Below are positions 40,053 through 49,064 of a DNA stretch of 54,396 nucleotides, one piece after another. The number at the start of each line of letters is the position of its first letter. The stretch's first letter is position 1. The notes beneath the pieces were generated by a model. It was given only the letters and a program-made list of their open reading frames with translations, had not been told where the DNA came from and did not search any database. Made by a program: the position numbers and the translations under genes. This stretch comes from Lachnospiraceae bacterium (GTDB lineage: Bacteria; Bacillota; Clostridia; Lachnospirales; Lachnospiraceae). The stretch lies in NCBI GenBank assembly GCA_029062885.1, contig JAIDPH010000223.1, positions 1 through 54,396 of the forward strand, given 5' to 3'.

Positions 40053-42140
40053 TTAATCAGAAATCCTATTCAGCGTAAAGTCATCTACAGTTCCCCAGCT
40101 TTTGGCGTTACACTTCATGCGTACGCCGATTGTAAGAGTTCCGTCAGTAACTTTGATTTCAGGAATCGTGGGATTCTGCCAATTAGCCCAAGTGGTTACC
40201 ATAAATGAAACCGTCTGTTCTTCACCACCGACAATCGCATATAATTCCATTTCGGCATCTTCCGACACATCACCGCCCTGAGCATAGACCATAAGCTGAT
40301 AAGTACCGGGCTCTAAATCTGTTAAATCCTGCTCGATTGAGAATTCCATGTCGGAGTCCGCTGACCAGAAGTGGAAAGCAACTTCTCCTGAATAAGCGTC
40401 GTCTGCTTTTCTCTGGAAATCAGTCGGATTATTGTCACCTTCATATGTAACCTTCCACATGGAAGTATCGGATTCTTCAAAGCCCGGATTCTTGGCATGG
40501 TTAATCATCTTGACTTCCAAATTACAGGTTACTGCCGTACCGTCAGAAAGAGAGCCTTTAATCTCATATGTACCACCGACATTCGTGTCTATAGCGGTAA
40601 TCTGAGCCTCATCCCATGCAACATCCGCCTTTTCATTTGCCGAACGGTCATTATAAATAATATCAATCTTCTCAGGAAGACTTAATTCAGTGCCTACATC
40701 ACTCGTTACATAAACCGATGGAATTACGTCAATTGCCAAAGGTGCGGTTGAACCATATTTTAAATACTTAAATACATTTAATGACGCCAGCGGATAACCG
40801 TCGAAATCAAACATTGCCTGATTATCCCATGAGCAGCCGCCGTAATATAATCCGGCATCTTCCGGATCGTAGTCAGCCGCATAACTGCTTGCCCATCCGC
40901 TTCCGAATTCTTCCCATATAGGTGAATTGTCAACATTTGCTTTACCGACCGGAATCCATGTTCCTTCCCAATAAAATACGCCGAGTACACCTACTTCATT
41001 TGCCGCTGCACAGACATCGCGGATCATGGTCGCCTGGCTCTGTACGGTTGCGCCATATCCGTCAACCAGATCGCCTATACCCACAAAGCTATTGCCGCAG
41101 CCGTCACCGTCTTCTGAGGTATAGCAATATGATGTTTCTGCAATAACAACCTTTTTACCATACTTTTCCTGAATGAGTTTTGCAACGTTCTGCATATTTT
41201 CGTTTGTACCATCCCAGAACGGATAATATGACAAACCGAAAATATCATAATCCACGCCAAAGTTTTTTAAATTTGTGGCAATACGGTCTATTGCGTCATT
41301 ATCCTCAATATTGGTATAATGTACGACAATCTGGATATCTTTTCCGTAGTCTTTAGATATTTCACGTACCGCACGGCTTCCTGCGCTCAAAAGAGTTGTA
41401 ACCATGGGAACAAGAGTCTCACCGGACATACCGTTGTTTATTTCATTACCGATCTGTACCATGCCGACATCTACTCCGGCGTCAAGAAGTTCCGTAAGAC
41501 TTGCTTTTGTATAATCATAAAGCGCATTGCTTTTTTGCTCGCAGTCCATTCCTTCCCATGCTTTTGGAGCATGCTGTCTCTTAGGATCAGCCCAGAAATC
41601 AGAATAGTGGAAATCAATGCATACCTTCATTCCATATTTAGTTGCACGCTTGCCGAGTTCAACAGCCGTAGTCAAATCATTATTACCGCCGCCATATCCG
41701 TTGCCGTTTTCATCATATGGGTCATTCCACACGCGCAGACGTATGTAATTAACACCTGACTGCGCCATTGTCATGAAGACATCCTGCTCTTCGCCTTCAT
41801 AGTTATAATATTTGACGCCGCTCTTTTCTTCAACAAGTACTGAAGACGCATCCATACCTCGTATAAAATCATCTGAAATATTTGCTATAGGCTCCACATA
41901 AATCTCAGATTCTTCCGGACCATCCGGCAATGGAAATACAGTGACTTCCATATCAGTCCCTTCTGACATATTTTCTGTTTGTGCAGAATCCTGTGTTTGC
42001 CCGGAATCCTGTGTTTGTGTAGAATCCTGCGTCTGAGTTCCCGTGGCAGCATCATTATTTGTTCCGCAGCCTGCCAGTGCAGTGAAACAAAGACTTGAGC
42101 TTACACACAAAGCAAGTAATTTTGCGTGAAAACGCTTCAT
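40053..42140 (-). CDS. Surface endo-beta-1,4-galactanase lipoprotein (GH53), paralogue
   Basis: The 695-residue protein has a lipobox ALAGC (Cys 25) and a linker of repeated TQTQDS units. The GH53 barrel has the same landmarks as its neighbour (FIRGMDASSVLVEEKSGVKY, VNYIRLRVWNDPYDENGNGY, VCIDFHYSDFWADP, Glu in VQIGNEINNG and KVVIAETSYCY). The same Ig-like and CBM61-like modules follow to the end (KNPGFEESDTSMWKVTYEG, SWGTVDDFTLNRISD). The two genes are a tandem duplication with diverged linkers and signal peptides. It is divergent from an AraC gene, which is its probable activator. Confidence 0.93.
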   Translation of the reverse strand: MKRFHAKLLALCVSSSLCFTALAGCGTNNDAATGTQTQDSTQTQDSGQTQDSAQTENMSEGTDMEVTVFPLPDGPEESEIYVEPIANISDDFIRGMDASSVLVEEKSGVKYYNYEGEEQDVFMTMAQSGVNYIRLRVWNDPYDENGNGYGGGNNDLTTAVELGKRATKYGMKVCIDFHYSDFWADPKRQHAPKAWEGMDCEQKSNALYDYTKASLTELLDAGVDVGMVQIGNEINNGMSGETLVPMVTTLLSAGSRAVREISKDYGKDIQIVVHYTNIEDNDAIDRIATNLKNFGVDYDIFGLSYYPFWDGTNENMQNVAKLIQEKYGKKVVIAETSYCYTSEDGDGCGNSFVGIGDLVDGYGATVQSQATMIRDVCAAANEVGVLGVFYWEGTWIPVGKANVDNSPIWEEFGSGWASSYAADYDPEDAGLYYGGCSWDNQAMFDFDGYPLASLNVFKYLKYGSTAPLAIDVIPSVYVTSDVGTELSLPEKIDIIYNDRSANEKADVAWDEAQITAIDTNVGGTYEIKGSLSDGTAVTCNLEVKMINHAKNPGFEESDTSMWKVTYEGDNNPTDFQRKADDAYSGEVAFHFWSADSDMEFSIEQDLTDLEPGTYQLMVYAQGGDVSEDAEMELYAIVGGEEQTVSFMVTTWANWQNPTIPEIKVTDGTLTIGVRMKCNAKSWGTVDDFTLNRISD

Positions 42141-42192
42141 AAATATATTCCTCCCTCTCTGTTTTAGTATACCTTTCGATTTGTCTTTATGT

Positions 42193-42252
42193 ATCGCCGT
42201 ATAACTTTACTTTTTTGATAATTTTTTCTATAATTGTCTTAAGAACGGCGAT
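42193..42252 (+). promoter_or_regulatory. AraC-gene promoter bracketed by an inverted repeat
   Basis: TTTACT (42206-42211) and TATAAT (42229-42234) are 17 bases apart on the plus strand. ATCGCCGT (42193-42200) and ACGGCGAT (42245-42252) are perfect inverted arms 52 bases apart, about five helical turns. They may be binding half-sites for the regulator or ends of a long hairpin. Confidence 0.5.
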
Positions 42253-42362
42253 TTTATAAGAATATTATAGACAATCAGCGCTTAAGCCATCAATATCGCA
42301 AAACGATTTTAAAGTTTCAATTTGTATCATATTCGGGATTCGTATAAGAAATGAGGAAAACT

Positions 42363-43427
42363 ATGGCAAAAGATACTATACTGAATATGCTGGAGGCATT
42401 AGACAGTATTGACTCCTCTATTAAAGTACAGAATGGAGAAAGTGATTTCAGCCGCTTTTACAGCATGAATGTTCCTTTTCAGGTTACGTTGGAATACTGT
42501 AACGGCCCTGACCCTGAAGACTATGTGAATGTGGTTACCCTGTCTTTTGATAAATCTGTTTTATATCAGGAATCCGTTGCCTTAAAGAATTACTCTTACC
42601 ATAAAGACGCACCTCATTTCCATGATTTTTTTGAATTCGTAATTGTTTTAGAGGGAAGCATTGTCCAGAAGATAGAAGGAAAAGAATATTTGTATACTGC
42701 CGGTTCCTGCTGCCTGATCAATCGCAGCCTGCGCCATCTGGAGCATTATAATTCCAAAAGTAAGGTTCTGTATATCGGTCTGTCGCCTGACTTTATCGCC
42801 GGGTTATTTGATTCTGCGCAGAATTCTTTTTTTACTAATGAAAAAGAGATTTGCAGCAGTGCTGTTTACAACTTTATAATGGATGACTTGAAGAATTCCG
42901 GTAAACGCGCATACCTTGACTTTATTCCGACCTATCGCAACTATCAGAATGCGTCCCGTCTGCATTCATTGGCAGAAGCTATGATACAGACTCTGCTTTA
43001 TCCCGAATTTGGCGCTTTCTACAAGATATGCGGGCTGCTTTGCTCATTCTTGTCTAATCTTTCATCGCCGCAATATTATCACTGTACCAATATCCGGCTT
43101 GATACAAACAGCGATTTTCTGCTTTTTTCACGTATTACAAGACTCTTTGAGGAAAGCAACGGCCGCATGACACGTACGGAGATGGAACAGTTTCTTAATT
43201 ACAGCGGCGATTATCTCAACCGCATCGTAAATAAATACACCGGTCTGTGCCTTTTTGACTATGGCATGACCTTCTGCCTGAAAAAGGTTGCACAATGCCT
43301 GACTGAAACAGACGAGTCCGTCAGCGCAATTGCCGCGCGGCTTAAATTCACTAATCGCACGCATTTTTATGCCCTTTTTAAAGAAAAATACGGCGTTACT
43401 CCGAAGGAATACCGGAAAATGCACTAA
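42363..43427 (+). CDS. AraC-family transcriptional regulator
   Basis: From the chosen start the protein has 354 residues. A cupin-like sensor (YHKDAPHFHDFFEFVIVLEG, YTAGSCCLINRSLRHLEHYN) is followed by the AraC domain at the C-terminus with two helix-turn-helix units (MEQFLNYSGDYLNRIVNKYT and ESVSAIAARLKFTNRTHFYA, then KEKYGVTPKEYRKMH). The ATG at 42363 has GAGGA six bases upstream; the ATG at 42351 lies within that ribosome site. It is divergent from the surface GH53 gene and probably activates galactan genes in response to a sugar. Confidence 0.9.
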   Translation: MAKDTILNMLEALDSIDSSIKVQNGESDFSRFYSMNVPFQVTLEYCNGPDPEDYVNVVTLSFDKSVLYQESVALKNYSYHKDAPHFHDFFEFVIVLEGSIVQKIEGKEYLYTAGSCCLINRSLRHLEHYNSKSKVLYIGLSPDFIAGLFDSAQNSFFTNEKEICSSAVYNFIMDDLKNSGKRAYLDFIPTYRNYQNASRLHSLAEAMIQTLLYPEFGAFYKICGLLCSFLSNLSSPQYYHCTNIRLDTNSDFLLFSRITRLFEESNGRMTRTEMEQFLNYSGDYLNRIVNKYTGLCLFDYGMTFCLKKVAQCLTETDESVSAIAARLKFTNRTHFYALFKEKYGVTPKEYRKMH

Positions 43428-43445
43428 AACAGCTCTAAAAAAAGC

Positions 43446-43474
43446 TTGCTAAGCATATTCACTTATGCTATAAT
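43446..43474 (+). promoter_or_regulatory. Promoter of tRNA-Trp
   Basis: TTGCTA (43446-43451) and TATAAT (43469-43474) are 17 bases apart, and the tRNA begins about 26 bases after the expected start. The intervening GGTGGT/ACCGCC can form a small hairpin. Confidence 0.7.
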
Positions 43475-43506
43475 ACACTTCGGTGGTTGAACGTACCGCC
43501 AAAAAT

Positions 43507-43577
43507 AGGGGAATCATACAGTGGCAGTATCACGGTCTCCAAAACCGTTCACGGGGGTTCGAATCCCTCTTCCCCTG
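43507..43577 (+). tRNA. tRNA-Trp (anticodon CCA)
   Basis: The acceptor arms AGGGGAA (43507-43513) and TTCCCCT (43570-43576) pair perfectly, with discriminator G at 43577. The anticodon arm is ACGGT-CTCCAAA-ACCGT with anticodon CCA. The T arm is GGGGG-TTCGAAT-CCCTC. The D arm is short, ATAC-AGTGGCA-GTAT, giving 71 bases in total. No CCA is encoded. The gene is isolated and its end lies three bases from the stop of a convergent ABC gene. Confidence 0.92.
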
Positions 43578-43580
43578 TTC

Positions 43581-45332
43581 TTATCTTGCGAACTGACTCT
43601 GATAAAGGTTCGCATAGAATCCGTTCATAGCTAAAAGTGTCTCGTGATTTCCCTGTTCAATTATGTTACCATCCTTCATCACCAGAATTACATCCGCTTC
43701 CTTTATAGTGGAAAGCCTGTGCGCTACAATAAAGCTTGTTCTTCCTTTCATCATGGTAGCAAATGCCTGCTGAATCTTTATCTCCGTTCTGGTATCTATG
43801 GATGAGGTAGCTTCGTCGAGAATCAACATAGGTGGCAGACAGAGCATGACCCTTGTAATACATAAGAGCTGTTTTTGTCCTTGTGAAAGATTTCCGCCAT
43901 CTTCCGTGATGACCGTATCATATCCATTCGGCAGACGTCTGATGAAGCTGTGCGCATGAGATGCCTTCGCTGCCGCAATTATTTCCTCATCAGTAGCATC
44001 AGGTTTCCCCATAATGATGTTATCACGTATCGTACCTGTCTTTAACCATGTTTCCTGCAATACCATACCATAATTTGCCCGAAGGCTCTTTCTGGTGACT
44101 TCTCTGATATCATAACCATTTACACGGATTGCTCCGGCATCCACATCATAGAAGCGCATCAACAGATTGATAACCGTTGTTTTCCCGCAGCCTGTCGGCC
44201 CGACTATGGCGATTCTCTGTCCCGGTTTAACTGCGAGATTAAAATTCTCTATCAGCTTTTTGTCAGGAACATAAGAGAAAGACACATCTTTAAGCTCTAC
44301 TGTACCGTCGGCATGACTTAATACAACCGCATTATCCGGTTCCGCAATCTGCGGTTCTTCTTCTATCAATTCAAAGATTCTGGCAGCACATGCAAGCGCA
44401 TTCTGTAGTTCAGTTACCACTCCTGATATCTCGTTGAAAGGCTTGGTATACTGGTTCGCATAGCTTAAGAAGCAGGAAAGCTGTCCTACGCTGATACCTC
44501 CCCGTATTGCCAGGAGCGCACCGCAGATTGCCACTCCCGCATACACAAGGTTATTGACGAATCTGGTAGACGGATTCGTAATGGAAGAGAAAAAGATGGC
44601 ATTTAATGATGCCTTCTGCAGCCTTCCATTTATCTCATCAAATTTTTCCAACGACTCATCCTCATGAGAAAAAGCCTGCACGATTTTCTGGTTACCAATC
44701 ATCTCGTCGATAAAAGCTGTCTGCTCTCCTCTGGTCTCGGACTGCAGTTTAAACATAGTAAAGGTTTTCTTAGCTATAAAGCTTGCTACCAGAAATGAAA
44801 GCGGCGTTATAAGCACAACCACTCCGGTGATGCCTATATTGATGCTGAGCATGAATCCAAGCGTTCCTACTATAGTAATAACTCCGGTAAAAAATTGTGT
44901 AAACCCCATTAAAAGACCATCCGCAAACTGGTCCACATCCGCAATGACCCGGCTCACTATTTCACCGTAAGAATGTCCGTCGATATATTTCAGCGGCAGT
45001 ATTTCTATTTTACGAAATGCTTCATTGCGGACATCCTGCACTATCCTGTAAGTCATCTTATTGTTGCAGACATTCATCAGCCATTGTGCCAATGCGGTAA
45101 TCATTATAACTACAGCCATTTTCTGAAGAATCACAAGAATTCCCGAAAAGTCCACCAGCCCTTTTACAATAATAAGGTCTATGGCATACCCCGTCAGAAT
45201 CGGCAGATATAATGTAAGCGCCACGCTTACGGCAGCCATTACAATCGACAATGACAGATAGAGCCAATATTTTCTGACATAATGAAGAACTTTATATAAT
45301 GTGTCCTTTTGCCTAGCTTTCATCTGTTCCAT
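43581..45332 (-). CDS. ABC exporter subunit with canonical ATPase site
   Basis: The 583-residue half-transporter has six membrane segments in the first 320 residues, then an ATPase with Walker A GPTGCGKTTV, signature LSQGQKQLL, Walker B LILDEATSSID and switch His in VAHRLSTI. It probably pairs with the gene upstream, whose ATPase is degenerate. The start at 45332 has AAAGGGG eight bases upstream; Met4 is also possible. Substrates of such heterodimeric exporters are drugs, lipids or peptides and cannot be told here. Confidence 0.92.
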   Translation of the reverse strand: MEQMKARQKDTLYKVLHYVRKYWLYLSLSIVMAAVSVALTLYLPILTGYAIDLIIVKGLVDFSGILVILQKMAVVIMITALAQWLMNVCNNKMTYRIVQDVRNEAFRKIEILPLKYIDGHSYGEIVSRVIADVDQFADGLLMGFTQFFTGVITIVGTLGFMLSINIGITGVVVLITPLSFLVASFIAKKTFTMFKLQSETRGEQTAFIDEMIGNQKIVQAFSHEDESLEKFDEINGRLQKASLNAIFFSSITNPSTRFVNNLVYAGVAICGALLAIRGGISVGQLSCFLSYANQYTKPFNEISGVVTELQNALACAARIFELIEEEPQIAEPDNAVVLSHADGTVELKDVSFSYVPDKKLIENFNLAVKPGQRIAIVGPTGCGKTTVINLLMRFYDVDAGAIRVNGYDIREVTRKSLRANYGMVLQETWLKTGTIRDNIIMGKPDATDEEIIAAAKASHAHSFIRRLPNGYDTVITEDGGNLSQGQKQLLCITRVMLCLPPMLILDEATSSIDTRTEIKIQQAFATMMKGRTSFIVAHRLSTIKEADVILVMKDGNIIEQGNHETLLAMNGFYANLYQSQFAR

Positions 45333-45341
45333 TCCTCTTAC

Positions 45342-45410
45342 CCCTTTCTCAACCTGCGAATTTGTGCTTCATAGCACAAATTTGCGGGTGAAAAATTTAT
45401 TTTTCACCCT
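45342..45410. repeat. Dispersed palindromic intergenic repeat, copy B
   Basis: The 69-base element has the same ends as copy A (45342-45365 and 45388-45410). Its middle is an inverted repeat around TTGTGCT-TCAT-AGCACAA. It fills the gap between the two exporter genes and ends next to the ribosome site of the downstream gene. Confidence 0.8.
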
Positions 45411-47130
45411 ATACCTGCGAATAATGAATTTCCTGATATACCTCACATGTCTCAAGTAGTTCTTCATGTGTTCCTATCCCTGCCATTCTGCCGTCATCCA
45501 GTACAATAATCTGGTCGGCGTGTTGAATGGATGATGTTCTTTGTGATACGATGAAAACAGTGGTACCGTCACCCATCTCACGAATCGCTTTACGCAGTTT
45601 GGCGTCAGTCGCATAATCCAATGCGGAAGCGCTGTCATCCAGAATCAGTATTTCCGGCTGCTTCACGACCGCTCTGGCAATTGTCAGACGCTGTCTCTGA
45701 CCTCCGGACAGATTCTTTCCGCCCTGCGCAATCGGCTCATCCAGCCCTCCCGGCTTGGCGTCAACAAATTCCTTCGCCTGAGAGATTTCCAGTGCTCTAT
45801 TCATTTCCTCTGTCGTAGCATCCTGCTTTCCCCAAGCCAAGTTATCCCTGATACTTCCCTGAAAAAGAACTGCCTTCTGCATTACCATACCTATCTTTTC
45901 ACGCAGTTCTTCCATCGAAAAGTCCTTAACGTCCTTTCCGTCTATCTTCACACTGCCTTTGGTAGCATCATAAAATCTCGGAATCAAATGTACTAATGAA
46001 GATTTACCCGAACCGGTTCCTCCGATGACTCCTATTGTCTGACCTCTTTTTACCTTAAAATCAATATCGCTCAGGGATTCCGCGCCGGCGCCGCTATAAG
46101 TAAGAGCGACATGGTCAAACTCCACAATACATTGACCTGATTGGTCGATATTGTTTGTACTCTCTTCCTTCTCCTTCCATTCCATACCGGACTGTATCTC
46201 AAAGACGCCCTGAATACGGTTCGCGCAGGCAAGAGCTTTCGTAATCGTAATAATCAGATTGGCTAGCTTGATAAGCTCAATGAGAATCTGTGACATATAG
46301 TTGACCAAGGCAACAACTTCTCCCTGTGTGATATATCCCGCATCAACTCTGACAGCCCCCGTATAAATCAAGGCTACGGTTGCAGCATTCACAATAATGA
46401 ATGTGACCGGATTAGTCAGCGCGGAAAGTTTTCCTACGAACAGTTGAATATCAGTCAATTCACTGTTACTCTGTTCAAATGCATCTATTTCCTGCTCCTC
46501 TTTATGAAAAGCACGGATTACTCTCACACCTGTCAGGTTTTCCCTTGTCTTGCCTAACACCTTATCCAGTCCTGCCTGTACTTTCTTATAAAGAGGCATA
46601 GTTATCATCATAATACCGAACACAACCACCGACAGAAGCGGTATAGTCACTACAAATATAAGTGCTGCTTTCACATCAATCGTAAAAGCCATAATCATCG
46701 CGCCAAACACAATAAAAGGTGAACGCAGGAATAACCGCAATACCATATTCACGCCGTTCTGCACCTGATTGACGTCAGAAGTCATTCGTGTAATCATGGT
46801 CGATGTGCCAAGCGTATCTATCTCGGTAAAAGAAAGCATCTGCAGATGCTCAAACAGCGAATGCTTCAATTGTGTAGAGAACCCTACCGCTGCTTTTGCT
46901 GCAAAATACTGTGCAGTTATGGAGCAGGTAAGTCCTATTAATCCGAGCAATACCAGAATCAGCCCCATTTTCAATACATATGGCACATCATCTCTATAGA
47001 TTCCTTTATCTATGACCGCTGCCATTACAAGCGGAACGAACAACTCAAACCCTGCTTCCAGCATCTTAAAAAGCGGAGACAGAATTGTCTCTTTCTTATA
47101 ATCCTTTAAAAAAACCAGCAATTTCTTCAT
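45409..47130 (-). CDS. ABC exporter subunit with degenerate ATPase site
   Basis: This 573-residue half-transporter has the usual six membrane segments and an ATPase with Walker A GGTGSGKSSL and signature LSGGQRQRL. The Walker B segment reads LILDDSASALD, with Asp where the catalytic Glu should be, and the switch region reads IVSQRTSSI, with Gln in place of His. This is the pattern of the non-catalytic half in heterodimeric exporters such as TM287/288 or BmrCD. It is the first gene of the pair; the start ATG is at 47130. Confidence 0.92.
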   Translation of the reverse strand: MKKLLVFLKDYKKETILSPLFKMLEAGFELFVPLVMAAVIDKGIYRDDVPYVLKMGLILVLLGLIGLTCSITAQYFAAKAAVGFSTQLKHSLFEHLQMLSFTEIDTLGTSTMITRMTSDVNQVQNGVNMVLRLFLRSPFIVFGAMIMAFTIDVKAALIFVVTIPLLSVVVFGIMMITMPLYKKVQAGLDKVLGKTRENLTGVRVIRAFHKEEQEIDAFEQSNSELTDIQLFVGKLSALTNPVTFIIVNAATVALIYTGAVRVDAGYITQGEVVALVNYMSQILIELIKLANLIITITKALACANRIQGVFEIQSGMEWKEKEESTNNIDQSGQCIVEFDHVALTYSGAGAESLSDIDFKVKRGQTIGVIGGTGSGKSSLVHLIPRFYDATKGSVKIDGKDVKDFSMEELREKIGMVMQKAVLFQGSIRDNLAWGKQDATTEEMNRALEISQAKEFVDAKPGGLDEPIAQGGKNLSGGQRQRLTIARAVVKQPEILILDDSASALDYATDAKLRKAIREMGDGTTVFIVSQRTSSIQHADQIIVLDDGRMAGIGTHEELLETCEVYQEIHYSQV

Positions 47131-47191
47131 AACGCTAATCCTCCAAAATAAAGCAGTCTGTCAATCCACCACTTTACATTTCATACAAAAC

Positions 47192-47217
47192 GGCAGTTTA
47201 ATTCTCATCAAACTGCC
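47192..47217 (-). terminator. Terminator of the clpC-radA operon
   Basis: GGCAGTTT and AAACTGCC pair around a 10-base loop and are followed by GTTTTG on the minus strand, 22 bases after the radA stop. Confidence 0.8.
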
Positions 47218-47238
47218 ACCCTGAAGGCACTACTATAA

Positions 47239-48609
47239 TTATATCAAATCAATGGCATCTTTTATGGAAGATACTCCGATTATCCTGACATCTTTTATAT
47301 TCTTTAATTGCTTTACACATACCTGCGGGATGATACAGGTAGTATATCCCATCTTGACTGCTTCCCTTACACGCTGCTCTATCATACTGATACTGCGGAC
47401 TTCACCGCTTAAGCCTATTTCACCAAAAGCCGCCATCTTATCATCAATCGGCCGATTCTTAAAGCTGGAAGCAACCGCCATCGCAATTCCTAAATCTATC
47501 GCAGGTTCTGTAATCTTCATACCTCCTGCCAAATTGACATATGCGTCACAATCTGACATCTGCAATTCCACGCGCTTCTCTAAGACAGCCATCAGCAAAT
47601 TGACTCTGTTAAAATCCGTTCCAATCGCCTGCCTTCTGGGAAAACCGAAATTAGTACGGCAAACCAGCGCCTGTATCTCTATCAGAATCGGTCTGGTTCC
47701 CTCCATAGAACAGGACACAATGGAGCCGCTTGCCCCTTCCGGTTTTCCTTCCAGCATAAATTCAGAAGGATTCGCCACTTCAATTAATCCCTGTTCCTGC
47801 ATCTCAAAAACGCCGATTTCATTGGTAGAGCCAAAGCGGTTTTTCACGCCCCGCAATATTCGGTATGAGGCATGTCTGTCTCCTTCAAAATATAAAACCG
47901 TGTCTACCATATGCTCTAATACACGGGGTCCCGCTACAGTTCCTTCCTTTGTCACATGCCCTACTATGAATATAGAACTTCCTAGTCCCTTGGCAAGCTG
48001 CAAAAAGACATTTGTCGCTTCCCTGACCTGAGATACGCTGCCCGGTGCAGACGAAACATCTTCCTGATACACGGTCTGAATTGAATCAATGATTGTAATA
48101 TCCGGTTCGATACGTCTGATAGTTTCTTCTATAATTCCCAAGTTAGTCTCGCATAAAAGCAGCAGGTTTTCACCAAACTCTCCTATACGGTTTGCCCTGA
48201 TTTTAATCTGTTTTAAGGATTCCTCACCGGAAATATACAAAACCTTTTTACCATTATCAGCTATATTCCGGCATACCTGCAAAAGAAGAGTAGACTTACC
48301 TATACCCGGATCGCCGCCTACCAGAATCAAAGAGCCGGGCACAATTCCTCCGCCCAGCACTCTGTCCAGCTCCTTTATATTAGTAGAAAGCCTCTCTTCA
48401 TCCTTAAGCGCAATATCAGAAAGCTTTGAAGGTTTAGCCTCTTCACGCCTCGCTGTAGTACCCACTATCGTTCCTGCGCTTTTGGCGCTTATCTTCTCTT
48501 CTACAAAAGTATTCCACTCGCGGCAGCCCGGACACTGTCCCATCCATTTCGACGACTCATATCCGCAACTTTGGCAGTAGAATACCGTAGTCATTTTTGA
48601 TTTTGCCAT
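47239..48609 (-). CDS. radA: DNA repair protein RadA
   Basis: The 456-residue protein has an N-terminal C4 zinc finger (FYCQSCGYESSKWMGQCPGC), a RecA-like ATPase with Walker A GGDPGIGKSTLL and Walker B ITIIDSIQT, the RadA signature KNRFG in GVKNRFGSTNEIG, and a C-terminal Lon-protease-like domain. It acts in branch migration during recombinational repair. It follows clpC and a small conserved gene, the order seen in many Firmicutes. Confidence 0.97.
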   Translation of the reverse strand: MAKSKMTTVFYCQSCGYESSKWMGQCPGCREWNTFVEEKISAKSAGTIVGTTARREEAKPSKLSDIALKDEERLSTNIKELDRVLGGGIVPGSLILVGGDPGIGKSTLLLQVCRNIADNGKKVLYISGEESLKQIKIRANRIGEFGENLLLLCETNLGIIEETIRRIEPDITIIDSIQTVYQEDVSSAPGSVSQVREATNVFLQLAKGLGSSIFIVGHVTKEGTVAGPRVLEHMVDTVLYFEGDRHASYRILRGVKNRFGSTNEIGVFEMQEQGLIEVANPSEFMLEGKPEGASGSIVSCSMEGTRPILIEIQALVCRTNFGFPRRQAIGTDFNRVNLLMAVLEKRVELQMSDCDAYVNLAGGMKITEPAIDLGIAMAVASSFKNRPIDDKMAAFGEIGLSGEVRSISMIEQRVREAVKMGYTTCIIPQVCVKQLKNIKDVRIIGVSSIKDAIDLI

Positions 48610-48626
48610 AAAACCTCTTATTTATC

Positions 48627-49037
48627 TTACTTTACTATCCTTACACTGACTTCTCCGGCACCTGCAAGCTCCACACTGACACTCAGCTTGCCGCCCAGAT
48701 TAGTCTTCATTCTTCCTATACTTTCATCATTAATAAAGACTTCGTATTCCGTTTCATCTTCCAAGCCAACCGTAATCTGGGCATCTTCATCTCCCTCTAC
48801 CTGAAAGCTTACGCCGTCCTCTTTTTCCACAAAATTATTAACGCTGGTACCCGGTACGGATTCGTATGCAAACATGCCGTTTTTCTCAAGCTTAGTTATG
48901 CTATTATAGGTTTTCACCTTTAATAAGTCACCCGCATGCTCGAAATCTTCAACCTTTGCTTTTGCAGCAAGCTTATGGTTTCCAAAGCTGACTGCGCCGT
49001 CTGCCTCTGTGCGAATCAATTCTTCTACTACAGCCAT
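48627..49037 (-). CDS. Conserved small protein of the clpC-radA operon
   Basis: The protein has 136 residues: MAVVEELIRTEADGAVSFGN, then VKTYNSITKLEKNGMFAYES, VPGTSVNNF and a C-terminal strand-rich part (TEYEVFINDESIGRMKTNLG, then GKLSVSVELAGAGEVSVRIV). I believe homologues are widespread in Lachnospiraceae and are sometimes labelled endosialidase without evidence; nothing here supports that activity. It is soluble and without cysteine. Its place between clpC and radA, with GGAGG ahead of the start, suggests cotranscription. Confidence 0.75.
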   Translation of the reverse strand: MAVVEELIRTEADGAVSFGNHKLAAKAKVEDFEHAGDLLKVKTYNSITKLEKNGMFAYESVPGTSVNNFVEKEDGVSFQVEGDEDAQITVGLEDETEYEVFINDESIGRMKTNLGGKLSVSVELAGAGEVSVRIVK

Positions 49038-49064
49038 TGCTCTTCCTCCTATGTCACTCTATTT

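Noticed and set aside
42001-42060. Short direct repeats as a CRISPR or VNTR
   Set aside because: They encode the TQTQDS linker of a lipoprotein in frame; there are no spacers.
47252-48031. Plus-strand open frame of 259 codons opposite radA
   Set aside because: It is long but antisense to a clear radA gene, with a composition typical of the complement of a coding strand and no family resemblance.
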